A stretch of DNA of 39,910 bases from Hyphomicrobiales bacterium (GCA_017640685.1 JAEPQF010000004.1:2352-42261); one strand, 5' to 3'. Shown: positions 25,790 through 35,207, counted from the stretch's first letter. A program made the numbers and translations. Notes: a model not told the origin generated them from the letters alone.

Positions 25790-27532
25790 TTATTCTGTTA
25801 CCAAAATTTGTTCTTGGAGTTCAGATAAATTTTCAATGTCCAGATCTTCGATATTATTTAGTTGATCTTGCGAAGTGATTGGCTCTTCTTTTATTTCACT
25901 CGCACTCATTTCTGGGCTTTCAAGGTCAGTAATTTCGATGTCGCCAAAATCCATGTCTGCTGGATTCATATCAGCTGATGAAGTTTCAGCAACAGTTTCT
26001 ACTTGCATATCTTCCATTACCATTGGGTTTAATGGAGGGCAATTTTCTGTTGGAGTTTCATCTGTCGTTGCTGTTAAGTTTGTTTCGAAATCAGAAACAT
26101 CTAAGTCATCAAGATCATGATTTTCTTGAAGAAGAGGGTTTGTTTCTAACTGAGCAGGCTCGAGCGAAGCTGATGGTTCTTCAAGTGCAATTTCGCCCTC
26201 TAATTGATTATCATCGAGAGGATTTATTTCTGGTGTTACTAGTTCAGTGGCCAGGATTTCTTCTGGTTCGATAGCTAAAGCATTGTCTTCAGCTGGAACT
26301 GCTAGGTCATTTTCAACATGGTTTATTGATTGCTCTAGAGAGTTAGCTTCTTCCCCTAAATCAGATTGGATTTCTTCACTTTCGAAAGAAATGTTTTCCA
26401 TGTTTTCTGCAAGGTCTTCTGAAGCGGTATCTTCTATAGGCTGCTCAACTGCAGTGAAACTTTCTGTTTCTAAATTAGTTTCTGCTGGTGTTTCAACATC
26501 AAATGCGGCTTCTTCAGTTGCAACTGAGAGGTCATCATTTGATAATTCAGGCTCAACAGACATTTCGGGTTCAGCTGCTTCTAAATCACCTATTTCGAAT
26601 TCTTCTTCGGAACTTACGTTTGTTTCGACGTCAATGGCATCGAAGCTCATAGCATCGACATCTTCTGAGGCCATGTGTTCTGTGTTTGGAACAGCTTCTG
26701 ATTGTTCGTTAATTGAATCAAATGACATTTCATCGACCATGCTTTGATCAGATGTTTCTGAAGCATTTGATGTGTCTTCAGTAAGCATTGAATCGACACA
26801 ACCTTGCTCTAGCCCGTCTCCTTTTAGAGCTGGTCCATTTAATAAATGGCTGTCTGGGCGTGTGTCATTGTTTTCTTGGATGGGGCCTTTGTTGCTTTGG
26901 TCTGTTTCACCTTGTAAGTCCCAAATATCGATCATCGCATTGACACGGTTTTCGATGTAACAAAGAGCTTGTACTACTTTGGTTGTGCGCTGGCCTGTAA
27001 TATCTTGGAAGGAGCAGGCTGTGTAAATGTCTGTGGTTTTTTCGTCGATTTTATCGCAAGGGGTGTCAGAGGCACCTTCTTCGCGCAATGACCAAGCGGC
27101 TTCTTGAATTTCTTCGGCGGCTTCTAGAATTGTGTTTGTAGCGTTTTCCGTCGCTTCAACAATTGCGCTCAGCTCTTCTGTTGCTGTGATGATTTGATTG
27201 TCTTCAGTATCATTGGGTTTTATGGAGGCTATTTCTTCGCGCGTTTTGGCGATCGCCTTTGACATCTCAATGATGCTCATGCGAATTGGGTCAATCTCTT
27301 GACTGGCAGGAGCTTCTTGTTTTTCACTTAACGTATTTTCAATGCGCTGAATGGCCGAGAGCAGTTTTTGCGTGTCTTCTGGGCGATTTCGCTGTATGTA
27401 TTCTTCTAGAAACCAGCGACCACGCGGATTTTGCATCAATGCGCCTTCAATGAGTTTGTAATCTTCCTCACTGCTGACATTCGTTTCCGTTACTTCATTT
27501 TCAGGTACAGAATTTGAGCTTACTTGGGTCAT
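25790..27532 (-). CDS. CheZ-domain protein with a very long acidic tail
   Basis: 580 residues. The N-terminal 205 residues are helical and carry the CheZ signature near 172-200: ACSFQDITGQRTTKVVQALC with the catalytic-type D177 and Q181, followed by IENRVNAMIDIW. CheZ removes phosphate from CheY-like proteins, so this is a probable response-regulator phosphatase. Residues 206-580 are a disordered Glu/Asp-rich tail with recurring short motifs (MSFDSI/MSFDAID; ETNVSSEE, also present at 16-23; repeats of the form D-I/L-x-D-L-E). No chemotaxis or flagellar genes are nearby. It is convergent with the gene on its left and divergent from the MFS gene on its right (123 bp apart). E. coli CheZ is only 214 residues; the tail is what sets this protein apart. 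Confidence 0.8.
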   Translation of the reverse strand: MTQVSSNSVPENEVTETNVSSEEDYKLIEGALMQNPRGRWFLEEYIQRNRPEDTQKLLSAIQRIENTLSEKQEAPASQEIDPIRMSIIEMSKAIAKTREEIASIKPNDTEDNQIITATEELSAIVEATENATNTILEAAEEIQEAAWSLREEGASDTPCDKIDEKTTDIYTACSFQDITGQRTTKVVQALCYIENRVNAMIDIWDLQGETDQSNKGPIQENNDTRPDSHLLNGPALKGDGLEQGCVDSMLTEDTSNASETSDQSMVDEMSFDSINEQSEAVPNTEHMASEDVDAMSFDAIDVETNVSSEEEFEIGDLEAAEPEMSVEPELSNDDLSVATEEAAFDVETPAETNLETESFTAVEQPIEDTASEDLAENMENISFESEEIQSDLGEEANSLEQSINHVENDLAVPAEDNALAIEPEEILATELVTPEINPLDDNQLEGEIALEEPSASLEPAQLETNPLLQENHDLDDLDVSDFETNLTATTDETPTENCPPLNPMVMEDMQVETVAETSSADMNPADMDFGDIEITDLESPEMSASEIKEEPITSQDQLNNIEDLDIENLSELQEQILVTE

Positions 27533-27655
27533 GTGCGCATATCATTGTTTGAGTGTTTGTTGCTACTTTAAGTGATTCGCAATTTGTTTTATTCGTCTAA
27601 TTTTTGACTTTACACCTATATCATTCACTGAAATCTCTAATAAATCGTTGAGCTC

Positions 27656-28873
27656 ATGAAAAACACTGACTCTCAGACCACTGATGGCGCCTTTCAACTT
27701 AAACTTTCACTGTTTTATGTGGTGCTCTTTTTGAGTGTGGGGTGTTATTTGCCTTATTTTTCAATTTGGTTGAAAAGTCAGGGGCTAAATGGGGACCAGA
27801 GCAGTATTATTTTGGCGGCTCCTATGATTATTCGCATCATTTTCACGCCAATTGTGAGTATTTGGGCTGATTATGAGGGGAATTATCGCAAGATTTTGAT
27901 CATTTTAGCGCTTGGTTCACTCCTTTCTCTTTGTTTTATGAGCCAAATTAATGGGTTTTGGGCCATTTTTATTATTGCTTCTATTAATGCTGTGTTTGGA
28001 AGTTCACTTATTCCTTTAACTGAAACAATGGCTGTGATTGGGGTGAAAATTAACCAATTGCGTTATGGTCGGGCACGTTCTTGGGGGTCAGCTGCTTTTA
28101 TTGCAGGGAGTTTATTAACGGGGGTATTGGTCGATATTTATGGGCCTGACATTATTTTGCCCTTCTTGATTTTTGCAGCGATTGGGATTGTTTGTGCTGC
28201 CTTTTATTTACCGCCACCGCAAGGAAAGGGCAGGCTTCGTGATGCGGTCTCGGGGGGTAAAATTTCTTGGGATGGTGTTTTTGGTTTGTTGCGTCATCCT
28301 GTGTTTTGGGTGTTTTTAATCGGCACCGGATTAGGGCAAGCTTGCCATGCTTTTTATTACGGCTTTTCCTCGCGGCTTTGGCAGGACTTTGGTTACTCAG
28401 GCTGGTTGATTGGTGTCTTGTGGACCATTGGTGTGGTTTCTGAAATTTTGTTATTTATGTATTTAGGCGATTTTCTTCGTCGTTTTAATCCGGTGTATTT
28501 GATCATTGTTGGAGCGTTTGCTGCTTGTTTGCGTTGGCTGTTTATGGGGATTGAACCTGATTTATGGGTTGTGATTTTTTTACAGATTTTGCATGCCTTT
28601 TCTTTTGGTTTGGCGCATTTGGGGGCTATGTATTTTATTGGCATGGCTGTGCCTGATCGGTTATCTGCCACAGCGCAGGGAGTTTATTCGACCATAAGCA
28701 TGGGGGTGTTCATGGGAATAGCCGTTTTGATTTCAGGGCCGCTCTATGATGCGGTTGGGTCTTCAGGGTATTTTGTGATGGCGGCTATTGCAGGGGCGAG
28801 CGTTTTGATTAGTCTTTATCTTTTAGCTGCCTGGAATGAAGGGAAAGTTGTTGAGGATAAGTTAAGCTCTTGA
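27656..28873 (+). CDS. Major facilitator superfamily transporter
   Basis: 405 residues with about 12 hydrophobic segments in two halves. The N-terminal half (YLPYFSIWLKSQGLNGDQSS, then IWADYEGNYRKI as the loop 2-3 motif, and YGRARSWGSAAFI) resembles the HcaT/LacY-like MFS_1 branch, whose best-known member is linked to phenylpropionate uptake. Substrate cannot be assigned here. It starts shortly after a TTGAG sequence in the divergent gap shared with the CheZ-like gene. It ends 18 bp before the convergent epimerase gene, without a clear terminator between them. Confidence 0.85.
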   Translation: MKNTDSQTTDGAFQLKLSLFYVVLFLSVGCYLPYFSIWLKSQGLNGDQSSIILAAPMIIRIIFTPIVSIWADYEGNYRKILIILALGSLLSLCFMSQINGFWAIFIIASINAVFGSSLIPLTETMAVIGVKINQLRYGRARSWGSAAFIAGSLLTGVLVDIYGPDIILPFLIFAAIGIVCAAFYLPPPQGKGRLRDAVSGGKISWDGVFGLLRHPVFWVFLIGTGLGQACHAFYYGFSSRLWQDFGYSGWLIGVLWTIGVVSEILLFMYLGDFLRRFNPVYLIIVGAFAACLRWLFMGIEPDLWVVIFLQILHAFSFGLAHLGAMYFIGMAVPDRLSATAQGVYSTISMGVFMGIAVLISGPLYDAVGSSGYFVMAAIAGASVLISLYLLAAWNEGKVVEDKLSS

Positions 28874-28891
28874 TACTTTTAGGTTTATCTT

Positions 28892-29884
28892 TTAACCCCA
28901 TAGTTCTCTTTCTGGCGGAGTGAGGATGCCATTATGTTCTTTCAGGCCTTTGTCTCTGTCATTTAAGAGTAAGAGTGGTCCGTCTAGATCAACCCAATCA
29001 GCTCCTTTGGTGAGGACAAAAGCGGGGGCCATGGCAAGAGATGTGCCGACCATACATCCAACCATGATTTTTAAATTGGCATTGCGGGCGGCCATGAGTG
29101 TTGCTAGCCCATGAGTGAGGCCGCCGGTTTTATCTGTTTTGATATTGATGGCTTGATATTTTTTGGCAACATCTTCGATGTCATCAATGGTGTGAAAGCT
29201 TTCATCTGCGCATAAGGGAACCGGTGATGTGATGTTATATAAAATATTATCAAGGTTAGTAGGCAGGGGTTGTTCGACAAGTTCTATTTTACACTCATAA
29301 GCAATATCTAATAGTGGAAAGAGAGTTTGTGCTGTCCAGCCTTCATTGGCATCAACAACAAGGCGATGTTGCGGGAGGGCCTTTCTGACTGCGCGCATTG
29401 TGGCTGCGTCTTTTTCATAGCCACCACCAAGTTTTAATTTTAAGAGAGGATGGTATTGGGCGCGAAGGGCGTTTTCAGCCATCTTTTCAGGGGCGTCGAG
29501 TGAGATTGTGTAACATGATAAAACTGGCGTTAGTTCGCCCATGTTTAACATGACTGATGGTGGTTGATTGTAGTATTTGGCTTCAAGATCCCAGAGGGCG
29601 GCGTCAATGGCATTACGGGCGGCGCCTGCAGGCATTGCATTTAAGAGTTGCATGCGGGTGATGCCTTCTTCAATGAGTTTGCTCACCTCTTTGATTTGTT
29701 TCATGACGGATTTACAGGTTTCGCCATAACGACCATAGGGCACCGCTTCGCCGCATCCCTTCATATCACCTTGTTTTATTTCAACATAAATAACTTCCGC
29801 ATGGAGTTTGGCGCCGCGATAGATGCGAAAACTCCCATTAATTGGCCATTTTTGACGGGTAACCGTTAAAGTGCAACGCGGCAT
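28892..29884 (-). CDS. Enolase-superfamily epimerase (DgcA / Ala-Glu epimerase type)
   Basis: 330 residues with all catalytic parts of the muconate lactonising subgroup: KLKL (149-152), metal ligands D178 in VDANEGW, E204 in VEQPLP and D227 in CADESFH, and the second Lys K252 in KTDKTGG, then GCMVGTS. The N-terminus ([30 protein letters not shown]) resembles DgcA, the N-acetyl-D-glutamate racemase of alphaproteobacteria. That group overlaps with L-Ala-D/L-Glu epimerases of murein peptide recycling. The DgcN partner usually next to DgcA is not present, which leaves the murein-dipeptide role open. Confidence 0.85.
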   Translation of the reverse strand: MPRCTLTVTRQKWPINGSFRIYRGAKLHAEVIYVEIKQGDMKGCGEAVPYGRYGETCKSVMKQIKEVSKLIEEGITRMQLLNAMPAGAARNAIDAALWDLEAKYYNQPPSVMLNMGELTPVLSCYTISLDAPEKMAENALRAQYHPLLKLKLGGGYEKDAATMRAVRKALPQHRLVVDANEGWTAQTLFPLLDIAYECKIELVEQPLPTNLDNILYNITSPVPLCADESFHTIDDIEDVAKKYQAINIKTDKTGGLTHGLATLMAARNANLKIMVGCMVGTSLAMAPAFVLTKGADWVDLDGPLLLLNDRDKGLKEHNGILTPPERELWG

Positions 29885-30233
29885 ATTTTGATCGATCGTT
29901 TATTTCTTATAAAGTTTTGTACTGAAATGATGTTTTACAACTTTTGGCTGTATTATTTCATTATCATCTAGATTAAAGTTAATTTATGAGTATTGAGTAA
30001 AACATATGTCATTACTTATAGGGGTATTTGTTTTCATATTCCTTTGGACCAATGGGTATTCATCTTATGGTCCATCGGGAATTTAATGCAAGTAATGTGC
30101 AAATTTTATGGTCATCATTATTGATTTGTCATGTTTAGAGTTTTTATCTTAACTATGATCGCACTTAAAATATGAATTTAGAGCTTTAAGAATTTTATTT
30201 GCTCAAAGCTTTAATTATTTGGAAGTTTTATTT
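29885..30233. promoter_or_regulatory. 349-bp divergent control region (epimerase / mla)
   Basis: AT-rich gap between divergent genes. The only notable feature is an inverted repeat, TGGACCA (30045-30051) with TGGTCCA (30068-30074), 23 bp between arm starts, a possible operator. GGAAG at 30221-30225 is the ribosome site for mlaE. No consensus promoter pair was found by eye. Confidence 0.4.
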
Positions 30234-31439
30234 ATGGCGTCTTATGACCAACCGGAAGATCGGCAAGGTGGATATTCTTTAATGGGCACTAAAGAGAAGG
30301 CTGCCCGGCCAGCTCTTGATTGGCGCCAGGTTAATGATGGGTATGTCTTGCGGATTTTTGGAGATTGGCAAGTTTCTCATGTGCGCCGGATTGCCAAAGA
30401 AATAAAAAAACTAAAATGCGGAACTGCTGGTGCGGGCCCTAAAGATCTCACTGTCGATATGGCGGGCTTGTCTGGATTGGATACTGCTGGTGCCATGCTT
30501 ATTCTTGATATGAATGAGCTTTTAAAATCTAAAGGATTTATGCCGCACATTATTAATGTTCGTGAAGCGGATCAGATTTTGTTTGATCTCATTTCTCGTC
30601 ACCCTCGTGAAAAAGCGGGTAATGAGGCAAAAAGCAGTATGGTTTTGAACCTTGTGCGTGATCTTGGCTCGACAGTTGTCTCTATTGGACGTGATATTAT
30701 TGAAATCACAGCTATGATTGGGCAGGTGACGCAATCTCTTTTAGGCTTGCTCATTCGCCCGTGGCGCCTTCGTTTTACATCACTTGTTCATCATATGGAG
30801 CATGCTGGTTTAAAGGCTGTTTCGATTATTTCCCTCATATGCTTCTTGATTGGTGCTGTGATTATGCAGCAAAGTGTTGAGCAATTGCGTGCCTATTCGG
30901 CTGAATATTTTTCAATTGATATGCTTGGTATTTTGGCCCTGCGTGAAGTTGGTGTTTTGCTTACCTCGATTATGATTGCAGGGCGGTCTGGCGCAGCGTT
31001 TACGGCTGAAATAGGCTCGATGAAAATGCGCGAAGAAGTTGACGCAATGAGAGCGCTTGGCATTTCTCCCGTTGAGACATTGATTGTGCCACGAGTGCTG
31101 GCGCTGGTGATAGCTTTGCCGCTTTTGACTTTTATTGGTAATATTATGTGTTTGGCTGGTGGTGCTTTGATAGCGTACCAGGTGATGAATATTGACTTAC
31201 AGTCTTTTGTTGAGCGGCTAAATGATGGGGTTGATATTCGGCATTTCTATGTTGGTTTGATTAAAACACCCTTTGTTGCCTTAATTATAGGCATAGTTGG
31301 TACTTTAGAAGGCATGCGTGTGCAAGGTAGTGCTGAGTCATTAGGTACTCATGTGCGGGCTTCTGTGGTGAAATCTATCTTTCTTGTGATTATTTTAGAC
31401 GCCGCGTTTGCTATGGCTCTGACTGCGATAGGAATTTAA
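30234..31439 (+). CDS. mlaE: MlaE-type lipid ABC transporter permease with STAS domain
   Basis: 401 residues. Residues about 25-120 form a STAS domain (DLTVDMAGLSGLDTAGAMLILD), equivalent to the separate MlaB protein of E. coli. From about 160 onward is the MlaE permease with its conserved GRSGAAFTAEIGSMKMREEVDAMR segment and about five membrane helices. With MlaF and MlaD it moves phospholipids between the membranes. ATG 30234 with GGAAG eight bases before it is preferred to a TTG at 30219. mlaF starts 1 bp after the stop. The MlaB-MlaE fusion is common outside gamma-proteobacteria. Confidence 0.92.
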   Translation: MASYDQPEDRQGGYSLMGTKEKAARPALDWRQVNDGYVLRIFGDWQVSHVRRIAKEIKKLKCGTAGAGPKDLTVDMAGLSGLDTAGAMLILDMNELLKSKGFMPHIINVREADQILFDLISRHPREKAGNEAKSSMVLNLVRDLGSTVVSIGRDIIEITAMIGQVTQSLLGLLIRPWRLRFTSLVHHMEHAGLKAVSIISLICFLIGAVIMQQSVEQLRAYSAEYFSIDMLGILALREVGVLLTSIMIAGRSGAAFTAEIGSMKMREEVDAMRALGISPVETLIVPRVLALVIALPLLTFIGNIMCLAGGALIAYQVMNIDLQSFVERLNDGVDIRHFYVGLIKTPFVALIIGIVGTLEGMRVQGSAESLGTHVRASVVKSIFLVIILDAAFAMALTAIGI

Positions 31440-31440
31440 C

Positions 31441-32238
31441 ATGGTTGCTTTAGAGACACCCAGAATGAACCCGATTATTGAAGTTCGGCATTTGCATAAG
31501 CAATTTGGAACGCAAGTTGTTTTTGAAGATCTGAATTTGGATGTTTATGAAGGGGAAGTTCTTGGTATTGTTGGGCAATCTGGTGGTGGTAAATCCGTTT
31601 TGCTTAGATGTCTCAATGGTTTGGAGCGATATTCGGCCGGTAAGATAAGTTTCTTTGGGCAAGATACGGCGCAAATGAGTGGGAAAGATCTTCGTCATGT
31701 TGAGGCTCGGTCTGGTTTGCTTTTCCAAGATGGGGCTTTGTTTTCAGCGCTGACTGTTTTGCAAAATATTCAAGTGCCGATGCGTGAGCATATTTCGCTG
31801 CCGAAAAATATTATGGATGAGTTGGCGTATTTGAAGCTAGCCCTTGTTGGTTTGCCCGCCAATGCGGCGCATAAATACCCGTCTGAGCTTTCGGGTGGTA
31901 TGCGCAAACGCGCTGGGTTAGCCAGGGCTTTGGCGCTTGACCCTAAAATTGTTTTTCTTGATGAGCCAACAGCTGGGCTTGATCCGATTGGCGCGAATGA
32001 ATTTGATATGCTCATTCGGGATTTGCAACGGACATTAGGCTTGACCGTTTTTATGGTGACCCATGACCTAGATAGTATTTTTGCTATATGTGACCGCGTT
32101 GCTGTTTTGGCTGATCGGAGAATTGTTCGCAATGGAACGCCGACTGAGTTGACCAAAGATCCTGGTCATCCGTGGATTAAGTCTTACTTTTGTGGGGAGC
32201 GGGGCCGCAAGGCGCAAGGAACGGCTCAAGGGAGTTAG
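31441..32238 (+). CDS. mlaF: MlaF-type ABC ATPase
   Basis: ATPase of the lipid transporter, 265 residues. Walker A is GQSGGGKS (45-52), the Q-loop follows in LLFQDGALFS, the ABC signature is ELSGGM (149-154), Walker B is VFLDEP (171-176), and the H-loop is in VTHDLDS. The signature followed by RKRAGLARALA is typical of the MlaF branch. Translation is coupled to mlaE (1-bp gap). An internal ATG (MNPIIEV, 31465) could also be the start. Confidence 0.95.
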   Translation: MVALETPRMNPIIEVRHLHKQFGTQVVFEDLNLDVYEGEVLGIVGQSGGGKSVLLRCLNGLERYSAGKISFFGQDTAQMSGKDLRHVEARSGLLFQDGALFSALTVLQNIQVPMREHISLPKNIMDELAYLKLALVGLPANAAHKYPSELSGGMRKRAGLARALALDPKIVFLDEPTAGLDPIGANEFDMLIRDLQRTLGLTVFMVTHDLDSIFAICDRVAVLADRRIVRNGTPTELTKDPGHPWIKSYFCGERGRKAQGTAQGS

Positions 32239-32287
32239 GTAACTAAATGCTCTTGGAAGATTGGGTTTAGGAATTTTATGATGGTTG

Positions 32288-32313
32288 ACCGTCATATTTT
32301 TAAGGCTGACGGT
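32288..32313 (+). other. Hairpin between mlaF and mlaD
   Basis: ACCGTCA (32288-32294) pairs with TGACGGT (32307-32313), 7 bp around 12 nt, in the 118-bp gap. No U-tract follows. It is likely an RNA processing or attenuation hairpin and may explain why mlaD is not tightly coupled to mlaF. Confidence 0.35.
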
Positions 32314-32356
32314 ATTTATAAAAGCTCTTGTAGCTTGAATTTGAAGGATTGAGAAA

Positions 32357-33307
32357 ATGGAAACGCGCGCTAATCATTTATTGATAGGTGGTTTTGTAAT
32401 TGCTCTTGTTATTGCTGTGATTAATTTCACCTTCTGGATGCAAAAGGGGGGAGTTGAGAACCAAACGCGTGACTATTCAATCTACTTTAATGGGGCCGTT
32501 ACAGGTCTTAGCCGGGCCAGCCAGGTATTGTTTAATGGTATTCGTATTGGCCGGGTGCACTCAATTGGCATTGATGAGAAAGATGCGCGCCGGGTTTTGG
32601 TGGTTGTTCGTTTGCAAAGAGGCATTCCTATTCGCAAAAATTCGCAAGCTCAACTTGTTTCACAAGCGCTTACTGGTGTTGCAGCCGTGCAGATTACACC
32701 TGGCACAGCTGATGAGCCGTTGCTTATCGCTTTAGCAAAAGAGGGTGAGCGACCTGAGATTAAAGCTTCTCCCGTTGTCTCTGGATCTATAACAGATGCG
32801 GTGCCAGAGATTATGGGCAATGCTAATCTACTATTAAAACGCTTAAATACTATGCTTGCTGATAATGAAGCCTCAATTAGAGCAACAGTGAAGAATGTTG
32901 AACTATTTTCCGAGACATTAGCAACTAAAAGAGAAGATGTTGCTTCGATTATTTCTGATGTGAAGGTGCTTTCTAGTTCCTTAAAAGCCACAGCTCAAAA
33001 AATTGATAAGACTGTGGACCAGGTTTCAGGCTTTTTTGGTGGGGAAGGCTCTTCTGTTTTAGATGATGCGCGCGCGGCTGCAAAGTCTATTAAGTCTATG
33101 GCGGAGAATTTGGAAAAATCGCTTGGAAATGGCCCGCAAGAGGTTATGACGGCTGCAAAACGCAGTTTAAGGGAGTTTGAGCTTTTTGCACGGGATGGTA
33201 GAAAAGCGGCGCAAAGTCTTGATCGCGTGCTTGAAAAAATGGATAGCAACCCGCAAAGTTTCATTTTTGGGGGCGGGAATGTGCCAAAATACAATCCTAG
33301 CAATTAA
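32357..33307 (+). CDS. mlaD: MlaD-type MCE-domain lipid-binding protein
   Basis: 316 residues: a short cytoplasmic start, one membrane helix (about 8-27), then the MCE domain (YSIYFNGAVTGLSRASQVLFNG, VQITPG). A helical, coiled-coil-like C-terminal half (about 150-300) follows with regularly spaced hydrophobics. MCE proteins form hexameric rings in the periplasm that carry lipids between the MlaFE complex and outer-membrane partners. The long helical tail makes it more like the Rhizobiales/actinobacterial Mce type than the 180-residue E. coli MlaD. It has a GAAGGATTGAG ribosome region just before the ATG. Confidence 0.92.
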   Translation: METRANHLLIGGFVIALVIAVINFTFWMQKGGVENQTRDYSIYFNGAVTGLSRASQVLFNGIRIGRVHSIGIDEKDARRVLVVVRLQRGIPIRKNSQAQLVSQALTGVAAVQITPGTADEPLLIALAKEGERPEIKASPVVSGSITDAVPEIMGNANLLLKRLNTMLADNEASIRATVKNVELFSETLATKREDVASIISDVKVLSSSLKATAQKIDKTVDQVSGFFGGEGSSVLDDARAAAKSIKSMAENLEKSLGNGPQEVMTAAKRSLREFELFARDGRKAAQSLDRVLEKMDSNPQSFIFGGGNVPKYNPSN

Positions 33308-33431
33308 TTCATAAATCTATTATGTTTGGTGTGTTTTTATATAAAAAATTAACCGTCGCTCTCTAGATTCAGTGGGTGATGGCTGATTTAAGTAATTAAG
33401 TACGGTCAGATATGGGGGCCGATGTATTTGT

Positions 33432-34115
33432 ATGTGTGGTAATCAATTACATAAACTTATAAAAGCACTCGGGGTGAAATCTTCACTTTTCACTGGGTTA
33501 ATGGGGATTTTGGCTCTGTTGACTTTGGGTGGTTGTTCCCTTTCAGGCGCTGTTAAAGGGGCTTTGACCGACGGTACTCCTTCTCAGACATTTGACCTTG
33601 TTTTAGAGCGCGATCTTATTAAGCGCTCTCGCCGTTTGGGCACTCAAATTGTTGTGCAGATCCCTGCGGCTGTAAAGGCACTTGCTGGTGACAATATTTT
33701 AGTAAAACCATCTCCCACACAGGTGACTTACTATGGTGATGCGGTTTGGAGTGACCGACTACCTAAATTACTACAAGCTCGTTTGGTTGAGGCTCTGCAA
33801 GTTTCCGGACGGTTTAGAGCTGTAAGCGATGGCAGTGATCGCATCAGCGGTGACATTACTCTTTCTACAACAATTGAGGCTTTTCAGGTTGATGTTGAAG
33901 GAGAACGAGCGACTGCGAACATTATGATTTTTGCAAAACTAATTCATGTGGCGAGTGGTAAAGTTTATGCCAGCCGTAGTTTTAAAGTCTCAGTACCTTC
34001 CTCTAGCCGTGTTGTTGGTGATGGGGTAGATGCCTTAAATGATGGTATGAACCAAGTGCTTCAATCTTTAACACGCTGGGTTGTACGCCGCGGGCAACTT
34101 CGTATGGGCTCTTAG
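33432..34115 (+). CDS. ABC-transport auxiliary lipoprotein (PqiC/YmbA type)
   Basis: 227 residues with a lipoprotein signal: a basic stretch, a hydrophobic run (LFTGLMGILALLTL) and the lipobox LGGC, lipidated Cys near 35. The body (FDLVLERD, VVQIPAAVKAL, DAVWSDRLPKLLQARLVEAL, TTIEAFQVD) matches the auxiliary lipoproteins found beside MCE transporters. It probably docks the MlaD ring to the outer membrane. It lies 124 bp after mlaD on the same strand. The long pre-signal (about 20 residues) suggests the true start may be slightly downstream, but no better ATG with a ribosome site exists. Confidence 0.85.
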   Translation: MCGNQLHKLIKALGVKSSLFTGLMGILALLTLGGCSLSGAVKGALTDGTPSQTFDLVLERDLIKRSRRLGTQIVVQIPAAVKALAGDNILVKPSPTQVTYYGDAVWSDRLPKLLQARLVEALQVSGRFRAVSDGSDRISGDITLSTTIEAFQVDVEGERATANIMIFAKLIHVASGKVYASRSFKVSVPSSSRVVGDGVDALNDGMNQVLQSLTRWVVRRGQLRMGS

Positions 34116-34141
34116 AAGAGCTTCTCATTACTTTATTTTAT

Positions 34142-34624
34142 ATGGAACTTCGTTTAGCGACATCATCAGACCTTAAAGAACTTTCTGAGCTTTGTTTTCG
34201 TTCAAAAGCGTCTTGGGGGTATGATGAAGCGTTTATGGCGTCTTGTCTTGATGAATTGACCTTTAAAGAACAGGATCTTAAAGAGGGGTTGGTTGCTGTT
34301 GCGATTGAAAATAATCAATTTTTAGGTGTAGCTCATATTGTTGAGATTGGAACTTCTGGCGCCGCGCTTTCATTCAAGCAGTTTGAGTTAGTTAAGTTAT
34401 TCATTGACCCTTCAGCGTTTAAAGCGGGAGCTGGCAGGGCTTTGTTTAAATGGGCTGTATCTAGTGCTCAACTTTTGAATGCCTCTGATTTATTTATTAT
34501 TTCTGACCCCTATGCGCGTCCTTTTTATGAAAAAATGGGTGCGTTTCATACTGGTCATATTTTGTCTGAAACGATGGCAAATCGTTGGTTGCCGTTTTTT
34601 ATCTATCCTTTGAAAAAGCTATAA
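34142..34624 (+). CDS. GNAT-family N-acetyltransferase
   Basis: 160 residues with the GNAT fold: N-terminal MELRLATSSDLKELSEL, a central beta-strand pair (GLVAVAIENNQFLGVAHIV), an acetyl-CoA loop region (LFIDPSAFKAGAGRALFKWA, slightly degenerate compared with the usual Q/RxxGxG/A), and a C-terminal RPFYEKMGAF motif. It probably acetylates a small molecule or an amine; the substrate is unknown. It begins 26 bp after the lipoprotein gene and may be read from the mla promoter, though functional linkage is not suggested. Confidence 0.82.
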   Translation: MELRLATSSDLKELSELCFRSKASWGYDEAFMASCLDELTFKEQDLKEGLVAVAIENNQFLGVAHIVEIGTSGAALSFKQFELVKLFIDPSAFKAGAGRALFKWAVSSAQLLNASDLFIISDPYARPFYEKMGAFHTGHILSETMANRWLPFFIYPLKKL

Positions 34625-34720
34625 ATAAAATAAATTGCATTTTGCTGTAAATGAGCCTTGTACTATGACGTTTGTGAGGCTATAAGCGCCTCAATCTAGT
34701 AAAATATAAAAGGGGTCGTT

Positions 34721-35143
34721 ATGGCTGTTGAGAGAACACTTTCTATTATTAAACCAGATGCAACTGCACGAAATATCACTGGTAAAGTGATTGCTAAGCT
34801 TGAAGAAGCAGGTTTGCGTGTTGTTGCACAAAAGCGCGTTCAATGGACAGAAGCGCAAGCACAGAAATTTTATGAAGTGCACAAAGAACGCCCTTTTTAT
34901 GGTGAATTGGTTTCTTTCATGACTTCTGGACCGATTGTTGTTCAGGTTTTAGAAGGTGAAGATGCGATTGCGAAAAACCGCGAAGTGATGGGTGCTACAA
35001 ACCCTGAAGAAGCGGCTCCTGGGACAATTCGTAAGGAATTTGCTGAGAATATTGAGCGTAATACTGCGCATGGTTCAGACAGTGCTGAAAATGCTGCGAT
35101 TGAGATTGCGTTGAACTTCACTGACGAAGAAATTGTTGGCTAA
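34721..35143 (+). CDS. ndk: Nucleoside diphosphate kinase
   Basis: Balances NTP pools by moving the gamma-phosphate through a phospho-His. Full length (140). [11 protein letters not shown] (4-14), [19 protein letters not shown] (86-104) and the active-site H117 in NTAHGSDS are all conserved. AAAAGGGG before the ATG is the ribosome site. A short TGAGGC/GCGCCTCA-type hairpin precedes it (about 34676-34694). It ends at a clear terminator. Confidence 0.97.
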   Translation: MAVERTLSIIKPDATARNITGKVIAKLEEAGLRVVAQKRVQWTEAQAQKFYEVHKERPFYGELVSFMTSGPIVVQVLEGEDAIAKNREVMGATNPEEAAPGTIRKEFAENIERNTAHGSDSAENAAIEIALNFTDEEIVG

Positions 35144-35170
35144 TTAGCTACTTTCTTTAAAGAAATGAAT

Positions 35171-35203
35171 AAGAGGGCTGCAAATTTGCAGCTCTCTTTT
35201 TTT
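35171..35203 (+). terminator. Rho-independent terminator of ndk
   Basis: GAGGGCTGCAA pairs with TTGCAGCTCTC (11 bp with one wobble) around a 1-2 nt centre, followed by seven T. It is placed between convergent genes, so it may also stop transcripts from the right, though the U-tract on that side is weak. Confidence 0.88.
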
Positions 35204-35207
35204 GATC

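Noticed and set aside
26247-26747. 166-codon Ser-rich open frame on the plus strand
   Set aside because: It is the antisense shadow of the Glu/Asp-rich tail of the CheZ-like protein; acidic codons read backwards give Ser/Phe/Leu runs.
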